Origin: Bifidobacteriaceae bacterium
GTDB taxonomy: Bacteria > Actinomycetota > Actinomycetes > Actinomycetales > WQXJ01
NCBI GenBank assembly: GCA_031266115.1
Contig: JAISBQ010000318.1
Coordinates: forward strand, 1-10,094
Direction of reading: 5' to 3'
Length of the DNA: 10,094 nucleotides
Positions 1-5,595 of the stretch are shown in pieces; the first letter of the stretch is position 1, and every line of letters begins with the position of its first letter. The notes under the pieces are model-generated. The model was given only the letters and a program-made list of their open reading frames with translations, searched no databases and was not told the origin of the DNA. Both the position numbers and the translations under genes were made by a program.

Positions 1-1161
1 CGCGCCAATCTCATGCGTGCGTCACTCACGCTGGTCGGGGTGCTCATCGGTGTGGCATCGGTGATCATGCTCATGGGCGTGGGCACGGGCGCGACCACGG
101 AGATCACGTCCCAGGTCGAGGGCCTCGGCACCAACACCATCACCGTGACCCCGGGTGCCCCAAACCTGTCCGAGACGCAGCTGCATTTCCAAGCCCTCAC
201 CGTGGCGGCCGCCGAGGCACTGGTCGGCAGCCCGTCTGCTCCCGACATCGCCGAGGTGGTACCCATCGTGGTCACCACCCAGACGGTCGCCTCAGGCGAA
301 CAGTCGAGGACCATCACCATCACGGGAACCACACCCAACTACTTCGATGTCACCAACTCCCCGGTGACCTCCGGCACGGTCTTCCAAGACTCCGACCAAC
401 GGCTCGCTCGCCGCGTCGCCGTCATCGGCAACCAGCTCGCCGCCAGCTTCTTCCCCAATGTCGATCCGGTGGGGCAGACCATCAACGTGGGCTCGACCCC
501 ATTCACCGTCTGCGGCGTGCTCTCGTCGAAGGGAACGCTCGCCGGCATCACCGCGAACAATGGGATGTTCATCCCTCTGTCACGGGCCGAGCGGTCGTTG
601 ACCCCCTACGGGCAGCTGTCCTCGATCACACTGCAGGCCACCGGCTCGCAGACCATCGATGCGGCCGCCGCCGAAGCGCGTGCGGTGGTTTCCGAGGCGC
701 TGGGCATCAGCCCCGACGAGGCCACCTTCCAAGTCACCACGCAGGCCCAACTCCTGGATACGATCAACGAGATCGGCAGGACCCTGTCGACAATGCTCGC
801 CGCCATTGCCGCGATTTCCCTGGTGGTGGGAGGGATCGGCGTCACCAACATCATGCTCGTGACCGTGACGGAACGGACACGGGAGATCGGTATCCGCAAG
901 GCCCTGGGTGCCAGCCGGGCTGCCATCTCCGCCCAGTTCATCGTGGAGGCGACCATCTTGTCATTCGCGGGTGGGCTACTGGGGACCATCCTCGCCCTCG
1001 CTCTCAGCCAGATCGAAATCCTCGGTACCCATCCCGTGGTCACGACGATGTCGGTGGTCCTCGCCGCGAGCGTCTCCATCGTTATCGGCGTCTTCTTCGG
1101 CGGATACCCCGCGATCCGGGCCTCAATGCTCAAGCCCGTCGACGCTCTGCGCCACGACTGA
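1..1161 (+). CDS. ABC transporter permease, MacB/FtsX type (5' end cut by window)
   Basis: This is the membrane subunit of an ABC exporter of the MacB/YknZ type. The frame is open from base 1, and the alignment with the second permease (3646-4839) continues upstream of the ATG at 13: the first complete codon here matches about residue 15 of that protein. The true start therefore lies outside the window, with about 14 residues missing. Visible parts are the first transmembrane helix (LTLVGVLIGVASVIMLMG), a large extracytoplasmic MacB_PCD-like domain, and a C-terminal FtsX domain with three helices, the EIGIRKALGA motif on the cytoplasmic loop and the ending GGYPAIRAS...ALRHD. By hand count, 98 of the last 125 residues equal the second permease. 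It has a cysteine (FTVCGV) where the paralog has tyrosine. Its own ATPase and adaptor are probably upstream. The substrate is unknown. Confidence 0.93.
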   Translation, partial: RANLMRASLTLVGVLIGVASVIMLMGVGTGATTEITSQVEGLGTNTITVTPGAPNLSETQLHFQALTVAAAEALVGSPSAPDIAEVVPIVVTTQTVASGEQSRTITITGTTPNYFDVTNSPVTSGTVFQDSDQRLARRVAVIGNQLAASFFPNVDPVGQTINVGSTPFTVCGVLSSKGTLAGITANNGMFIPLSRAERSLTPYGQLSSITLQATGSQTIDAAAAEARAVVSEALGISPDEATFQVTTQAQLLDTINEIGRTLSTMLAAIAAISLVVGGIGVTNIMLVTVTERTREIGIRKALGASRAAISAQFIVEATILSFAGGLLGTILALALSQIEILGTHPVVTTMSVVLAASVSIVIGVFFGGYPAIRASMLKPVDALRHD

Positions 1162-1241
1162 TACACCCGAGCGCCCAATTCACCAGGAAACGCCCAGGCA
1201 CCGTCAAGGATGCTGCCGGGTCCCACCGCCACTCTTACGCC
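1162..1241. other. Gap between permease 1 and adaptor gene
   Basis: This 80-bp gap has no clear terminator hairpin, no recognisable -35/-10 pair and no good Shine-Dalgarno sequence in front of the adaptor ATG. A 12-codon frame starting ATG at 1210 ends in a TGA (1243-1245) that overlaps the adaptor ATG at 1242. That arrangement could couple translation, but the evidence is weak. The genes on either side may therefore be one transcript, or a second transcript may start here. Confidence 0.4.
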
Positions 1242-2924
1242 ATGAGGTCACGCCGCTGGGTCAACGTCGCACTCATTGCCGTCATTCTCGTCGGAGCCGT
1301 CGTGGCGTACCTCGTCATCAGGCCCGCGGATGCCCCCATTGAGGCGACGGGGACCCTGCGCACCGCGACCGTCGCCACCGACACCGTCACCACCACCGTC
1401 TCCGCCCAGGGCAGCATCGAGCCCGCCACCACCAAGACCGTCGCGTTCGCCCTCGCCGGCGAAGTCGCCACCGTCGATGTCGTGGTGGGAGACCTTGTCA
1501 CCGACGGTCAAGAACTCGCCTCCATCACCTCCGATGCCGCCGACGATGCCGTCACGCAAGCCACCAAGGCGGTCACCCAGGCCGAACGGGCCGTCACCCA
1601 GGCTCAGACCCAGGTGACCTCGGCCAAGCAGGCGAGAACCGCCGCCAGGCTGTCGGTGAGCGCCGCCGAACAGGATGTCGACACCGCCGCGTCCGGGCTC
1701 ACCACAGCAAAGAAGGCGCTGAACTCAGCCAAGAAGGCCGTCAAGGCCACCACCACCGCCACCGCCACGAAGACCACCGCCACGAAGACCACCGCCGCCA
1801 TCACAGCCGGCGGGACCGATCCCACTGGTGGGGGTGGTGGGGCAACGGGCCCCGGAGGTTCAGGTTCGAGCGGGACCGGCCAAGGCGACACGGGAGGCAG
1901 TACGCCCGCCGCCACATCCACGCCCACCCCGACGTCGAGCGCCTCGGCGTCGCCCAAGGACGCGGTCGAGGCCGCCGAGACCGCCGTGGCTCAGGCCAAG
2001 GCATCGGTGTCGCAGTCCGCCTCGGCGCTGTCCAACGCCGAATCGCAGAAGACCAGCGCCGACGGTCAGGTGACGTCGGCGCAGGCGAGCCTCGCCGACG
2101 CCCAGGACACCCTCGCCGAGGCACGCGACGCGCTCGCCGAGGCCGAGGAGGACGCGGCTGACCTGTCCCTCGTTGCCCCGTTCGCCGGCGTCGTCACAGA
2201 GGTGGGCATCGCGGTCGGCGACGATGTCACGGACGGGACGGGGGCGTCATCGCCGGCGTCGTCCGGATCTGGAGCCTCGGGGATGACCGGGTCAGCGGAC
2301 ACCGGCACCAGCGGCGGGATTACCGTCGCATCGCTGGAGACCTACCACGTGTCGGGGTCGTTCGCCGAGGCCGATGCCGCGAGCCTCGCGGTGGGACAGC
2401 CCGCCTCCGTCGAGTTCCCAGCGGTTCCGGACGCCGCGGCCGAGGGGAAGGTCGTGTGGATTTCCCCGCTCGGCTCCTCGTCCAACTCCGTGGTCACATA
2501 CGAGGCGACCGTCGAACTGGACGAGCTTCCCGAATTGATCCGGCTCAGCCAGACCGCCACGATCACCGTGGTCACCGCCGAGGCGGCGAATGTCCTGACC
2601 CTGCCGTCCAACGCCGTCAGCGCGCTGAGTACCACCGAGGGCACGGTCGAGGTCCTCGCCGATCCGACAGGTGCGTCCGCCGAGACCACCACCGCGACGG
2701 TCGGCCTCGGGTTGCAGGGCGATTCCACGATCGAGATCACCTCCGGCCTGGAGGAGGGCGATGCGGTCCTCATCTCGATGGACACCTCGACAGGGCTCAC
2801 CTCATCGGAGACATCGGGCCAGTTCAGGATGATCACCGGCGGGGCCGGGGGCGGTGGCTTCCCCGCCGGTGGCGGCGGATTCCCGGGCGGTGGCGGCGGA
2901 TTCCCCGGCGGAGGCATGCCGTGA
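1242..2924 (+). CDS. Membrane-fusion (HlyD/MacA/YknX-like) adaptor with low-complexity hairpin insert
   Basis: This 560-residue extracytoplasmic adaptor should link an ABC permease to substrate outside the membrane. Residues 1-6 are basic (MRSRRW), followed by one membrane helix (about 7-26). Next come a biotinyl-lipoyl half-motif (about 50-97), a first alanine-rich coiled-coil arm (about 98-168), a Thr/Lys/Gly/Pro/Ser-rich stretch (about 169-238), a second coiled-coil arm (about 239-307), and the other lipoyl half (LVAPFAGVVTEVGIAVGD, 310-327). A second Gly/Ser insert (about 331-359) precedes the beta-barrel and membrane-proximal domains (about 360-512). The tail is Gly/Phe/Pro-rich (about 533-560) with repeated GGGGFP units. 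There is no lipobox cysteine. The protein is much longer than usual adaptors (about 350-420 residues) because of the inserts and tail. It overlaps the ATPase gene and so is probably translated together with it. ATG 1242 is chosen because it sits just before the helix, although no strong ribosome binding site precedes it. Confidence 0.9.
   Translation: MRSRRWVNVALIAVILVGAVVAYLVIRPADAPIEATGTLRTATVATDTVTTTVSAQGSIEPATTKTVAFALAGEVATVDVVVGDLVTDGQELASITSDAADDAVTQATKAVTQAERAVTQAQTQVTSAKQARTAARLSVSAAEQDVDTAASGLTTAKKALNSAKKAVKATTTATATKTTATKTTAAITAGGTDPTGGGGGATGPGGSGSSGTGQGDTGGSTPAATSTPTPTSSASASPKDAVEAAETAVAQAKASVSQSASALSNAESQKTSADGQVTSAQASLADAQDTLAEARDALAEAEEDAADLSLVAPFAGVVTEVGIAVGDDVTDGTGASSPASSGSGASGMTGSADTGTSGGITVASLETYHVSGSFAEADAASLAVGQPASVEFPAVPDAAAEGKVVWISPLGSSSNSVVTYEATVELDELPELIRLSQTATITVVTAEAANVLTLPSNAVSALSTTEGTVEVLADPTGASAETTTATVGLGLQGDSTIEITSGLEEGDAVLISMDTSTGLTSSETSGQFRMITGGAGGGGFPAGGGGFPGGGGGFPGGGMP
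1761..1790 (+). repeat. 15-bp tandem repeat inside the adaptor gene
   Basis: Two perfect adjacent copies of ACCGCCACGAAGACC (1761-1775 and 1776-1790) are followed by a partial third (ACCGCC). They encode TATKT units in the Thr/Lys-rich start of the hairpin insert. Such repeats can change copy number by replication slippage, so this linker may vary in length between strains. That is an inference. Confidence 0.85.
2868..2909 (+). repeat. 21-bp tandem repeat coding the FPGG tail of the adaptor
   Basis: Two near-identical 21-bp units (2868-2888 and 2889-2909) differ at one base (TTCCCGGGC versus TTCCCCGGC). Each codes a seven-residue GGGGFPG unit. A more diverged copy precedes them around 2850. 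The units form the C-terminal tail of the adaptor. Confidence 0.8.
2910..2914 (+). promoter_or_regulatory. Ribosome binding site for the ATPase gene
   Basis: GGAGG lies six bases before the GTG at 2921 and supports that GTG as the start. The site sits inside the codons for the adaptor's glycine-rich tail, so the same bases serve protein tail and translation signal. Confidence 0.65.
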
Positions 2925-3649
2925 CGGCCGTGATCGACGCACGGGGCCTGACGCGCATCTATGGCTCCGGTGAGAGCCAGGTGGCCGCGTTGGCTGGGTT
3001 CGATCTGACCGTCGAGCCCGGTGAGTTTGTCGCCGTGATGGGCGCGTCGGGATCGGGGAAATCGACCGCCATGAACATTCTGGGGTGTTTGGACGTGCCC
3101 GATGACGGCACCTACCTCCTGGACGGCAAGAACGTCGGGAGGATGGGAGCCAGGCAGTTGGCCCGCGTCAGAGGCCGCACCATCGGCTTCGTGTTCCAGT
3201 CCTTCAACCTCGTCTCGCGGATGAGCGCGCTGCGCAACGTCGAACTACCGATGCTGTACGCGGGGGTGTCCCGCCGCGAGGCACGGCGCCGGGCAACGGC
3301 GGCCTTGGACATGGTGGGACTGTCCCATCGGGCCACCCATCGGCCGTCGGAGTTGTCGGGCGGTCAACAGCAGCGGGTTGCCGTGGCCCGCTCGCTGGTC
3401 AACACCCCGACACTCCTCCTCGCGGACGAGCCGACCGGGAATCTCGATTCGGCGTCGGCGGAGCAGGTGCTGGAGGTGCTGGAGGCGATCAATCGCGCAG
3501 GACGGACGATCGTGCTCATCACTCATGATCACGATGTCGCCAGCCACGCCGGGCGCATCGCCCACATGCGCGATGGCCGGATCGTGGCTGTCGATACTCG
3601 CGTGCCCGCTGCGGCCGGCGCCGCCGTGGCATCGGGGGGGACCGCATGA
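2921..3649 (+). CDS. ABC transporter ATP-binding protein (MacB/LolD/YknY type)
   Basis: This 242-residue cytoplasmic ATPase powers the exporter. All motifs are present: Walker A GASGSGKST (41-49), Q-loop Gln93 in FVFQSFNL, signature LSGGQQQR (145-152), Walker B LLLADE (165-170), the D-loop in TGNLDSASA (Asp176), and the switch His202 in THDHD. The order and wording (FVFQSFNLVSRMSALRNVELPMLYAGV) are those of the MacB/LolD/FtsE-like export subfamily. The GTG start at 2921 overlaps the adaptor stop (GTGA), has a GGAGG ribosome binding site, and places the first beta strand (VIDARGLTRIYG) at the proper N terminus. The frame is open far upstream (to 2456), but that part is adaptor sequence read out of frame. 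The stop overlaps the next permease ATG. After about residue 226 there is a short Ala-rich tail. The substrate is not evident. Confidence 0.96.
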   Translation: MTAVIDARGLTRIYGSGESQVAALAGFDLTVEPGEFVAVMGASGSGKSTAMNILGCLDVPDDGTYLLDGKNVGRMGARQLARVRGRTIGFVFQSFNLVSRMSALRNVELPMLYAGVSRREARRRATAALDMVGLSHRATHRPSELSGGQQQRVAVARSLVNTPTLLLADEPTGNLDSASAEQVLEVLEAINRAGRTIVLITHDHDVASHAGRIAHMRDGRIVAVDTRVPAAAGAAVASGGTA

Positions 3650-4839
3650 GTCCCTGGGAGGTTCTGCTCTCGGCGCTGTCCGGGATAGGCGGCAACGTCA
3701 CGCGCGCCGCGCTCACCCTGCTGGGCGTCCTCATCGGGGTCGGATCGGTGATTCTGCTGCTCGGCGTGGGCAGCGGCGCTACCGCGAACGTGGCGGAACA
3801 GATCGAAGGCCTCGGCTCCAACACCATCACCGTCTCGCCAGGATTCTCGCGTGGAGCCACCCGGTTCCAGGACCTCACACTCGACGCCGCTGAGGCACTC
3901 CAGGCGCCGGACGCGGCCCCCGACATCGCCGAGGTGGTTCCCCAGGTGTCCACGTCGGCCACCGTCGCCCACGGCACAGTGTCGACATCGGCCACCGTCA
4001 CCGGCACCACCGCCAACTACTTCACGGTCACCAACTCCCCGGTCGCGATCGGTACCCCATTTCGCGACGAGGACAATGCCGCGGCACGCAAGGTCGCCGT
4101 CATCGGGGCGTCACTGGCCGAGGACCTCTTCGATCAGGCCGATCCGGTAGGCCAGACCATCACGGTCGGCACCACGCCGTTCACCGTCTATGGGGTGCTT
4201 CACGCCAAGGACACCGCCGGCGGTAGTAGCGCCAATTCCGGCATCGTCATCCCCCTCACCCGCGCCCAGCGCTCGCTCACCGGGTACACCGCCCTGTCGT
4301 CGATCACCCTCCAAGCGGCATCGGCCGAGTCAATCGACGCGGCCGCCGCTCAAGCAGAACTGGTGGTCGCCGAGTCCCTAGGTGTCACCACCGAGGACGC
4401 CACCTTCACCGTCACCACCCAGTCCCAACTGTTGGAAGCCTCCACGTCCGTCGGTTCCACCCTGTCGGCGATGCTCGCCGCCATCGCCGCAATTTCCCTC
4501 GTGGTGGGCGGCATCGGCGTCACCAATATCATGCTGGTCACCGTGTCCGAACGGACCCGCGAGATCGGCATCCGCAAGGCGCTCGGCGCCACAGGCGCCG
4601 CGATCTCCGCCCAGTTCATCCTTGAAGCCACGCTGCTGTCACTGGCCGGAGGCGCCCTCGGGGTGGCGGCGGCCCTCGGGGCAAGCCGCTTCGAGATCAT
4701 GGGCACCCGCCCGGTCATTTCGGCCGGCTCGGTAGTCCTCGCTGCCGGTGTCTCGGTGGCCATCGGCGTGTTCTTCGGCGGCTATCCCGCGATCCGCGCC
4801 TCCCTACTGACCCCCGTCGCCGCCTTGCGCCACGACTAG
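3646..4839 (+). CDS. ABC transporter permease, MacB/FtsX type (complete, paralog of the first)
   Basis: This complete 397-residue membrane subunit forms an exporter with the ATPase and adaptor just upstream. It has a short cytoplasmic N terminus (about 1-20), a first helix (about 21-43), a MacB_PCD-like extracytoplasmic domain (about 45-270) with the ANYFTVTNSPV and DPVGQTITVG stretches typical of the family, and a C-terminal FtsX domain. That domain has helices at about 274-297, 317-343 and 357-378, and the EIGIRKALGA loop. The total of four helices fits the family. The ATG at 3646 overlaps the ATPase stop (ATGA), and a G-rich run lies just upstream. It is strongly similar to the partial permease at 1-1161 throughout, and very much so in the FtsX domain. 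The two could pair with one ATPase or belong to separate duplicated cassettes. Confidence 0.95.
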   Translation: MSPWEVLLSALSGIGGNVTRAALTLLGVLIGVGSVILLLGVGSGATANVAEQIEGLGSNTITVSPGFSRGATRFQDLTLDAAEALQAPDAAPDIAEVVPQVSTSATVAHGTVSTSATVTGTTANYFTVTNSPVAIGTPFRDEDNAAARKVAVIGASLAEDLFDQADPVGQTITVGTTPFTVYGVLHAKDTAGGSSANSGIVIPLTRAQRSLTGYTALSSITLQAASAESIDAAAAQAELVVAESLGVTTEDATFTVTTQSQLLEASTSVGSTLSAMLAAIAAISLVVGGIGVTNIMLVTVSERTREIGIRKALGATGAAISAQFILEATLLSLAGGALGVAAALGASRFEIMGTRPVISAGSVVLAAGVSVAIGVFFGGYPAIRASLLTPVAALRHD

Positions 4840-4872
4840 GGACCCCATGCACGATGCCGTTCCCTGCTCACC

Positions 4873-4879
4873 AGAAAGG
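4873..4879 (+). promoter_or_regulatory. Ribosome binding site deciding the start at 4886
   Basis: AGAAAGG lies six bases before the ATG at 4886. The in-frame ATG at 4847 lies only seven bases past the permease stop and has no such site, so 4886 is preferred. Confidence 0.6.
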
Positions 4880-4885
4880 CCCACC

Positions 4886-5539
4886 ATGACCGATTCTCAC
4901 CAGCCATCCCGGAGTTCCGCCCACGCCGATGCCACACCGTTGGAGGCACTGTCGGCTCCGCCATCGTCCATTACCCCAGCAGGGAAGGGGGGCAGGCCGA
5001 TCCTCACCTGGGTGTTGGGAGGGATCGTCGTTGTCGGCGCCGTCCTGGGCGGCGGGTTCGCCCTCGGGCGGGCGACGGCGCCCGACACCTCCCCCTTCCC
5101 CGGCGGTGCCCGCCAGTGGGCCGGCGGAGAAGGGCAAGGAGGTCAGGGGGGCGTCGGGACGCTACGCAGCGGCGTGCGAGGCGAGATCACCGCGGTGGAC
5201 GGTGCCACGCTGACGGTCACGGCCGAGGACGGGACCCAGACCTCGGTCACCACCACCGACGAGACCTCGGTGACCCACACCGAGGTGGGCGATGTGTCGG
5301 ACTTGCAGGTCGGCGATACCGTCACCGTGATGGGCTCCGGCGGCGAGGACGATTCCAGCGGCGTGACCGCGCTGGCGATCAGCGAAGGCGAGAGTATGAC
5401 CATGGGGGCGGGTTTCCCCGGTGGTGCGGGAGGGTTCACCGGCGAGAGGCCGGACGGGTTCCCGACCGATATGCCCGGTGGCGGTTTTCCCGGCGGTCCG
5501 GATGGCGGCGGCGCGCCTGAGGCACCGGCACAGGGATAG
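4886..5539 (+). CDS. Single-pass membrane protein with DUF5666-like domain and FPGG-rich tail
   Basis: This 217-residue protein has no assigned function. Residues 1-38 are polar and probably cytoplasmic. One hydrophobic helix (about 39-61) anchors it, and a Gly/Gln-rich linker follows (about 67-95). Residues about 97-166 resemble a DUF5666 beta-barrel module (GEITAVDGATLTVTAEDGT, then DLQVGDTVTVMG). The tail (about 175-217) is rich in Gly, Phe and Pro with GFPGG and GGGFPGG motifs, like the adaptor's end. There are no cysteines. It starts 46 bases after the second permease and is probably the last gene of that operon. By position it could be an accessory subunit of the exporter, as YknW is for Bacillus YknXYZ; the analogy is positional, not homology. 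The frame is also open from ATG 4847, which would add 13 residues; that start is less likely. Confidence 0.82.
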   Translation: MTDSHQPSRSSAHADATPLEALSAPPSSITPAGKGGRPILTWVLGGIVVVGAVLGGGFALGRATAPDTSPFPGGARQWAGGEGQGGQGGVGTLRSGVRGEITAVDGATLTVTAEDGTQTSVTTTDETSVTHTEVGDVSDLQVGDTVTVMGSGGEDDSSGVTALAISEGESMTMGAGFPGGAGGFTGERPDGFPTDMPGGGFPGGPDGGGAPEAPAQG

Positions 5540-5576
5540 GGCGATACGCGCCGACAAGCAGATCCCTCCTACCGGC

Positions 5577-5595
5577 GCCCGTAGCCGCTACGGGC
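5577..5595. terminator. GC-rich hairpin between convergent genes, possible bidirectional terminator
   Basis: GCCCGTAG (5577-5584) and CTACGGGC (5588-5595) form a perfect 8-bp stem with a 3-base loop. It lies 37 bases after the 5539 stop and contains the glgB stop codon (5588-5590 on the + strand). No T-tract follows on either side, so it is not a classical intrinsic terminator; many actinobacterial terminators lack the tract. It is the only hairpin noticed at this junction. Confidence 0.4.

Noticed and set aside
1604..2308. Minus-strand frames under the adaptor gene (1604-1957, 2066-2308)
   Set aside because: They are antisense to the Ala/Thr/Gly-rich low-complexity parts. They have no start signals and no domain.
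2456..2920. Upstream extension of the ATPase frame by 155 codons
   Set aside because: The extension is Arg/Asp/His-rich, unlike any ATPase, and lies inside the adaptor gene. The GTG at 2921 has a good ribosome binding site and gives the normal N terminus.
4847..4885. Earlier ATG for the DUF5666-like protein
   Set aside because: It has no ribosome binding site in front of it, whereas the ATG at 4886 has AGAAAGG at good spacing.
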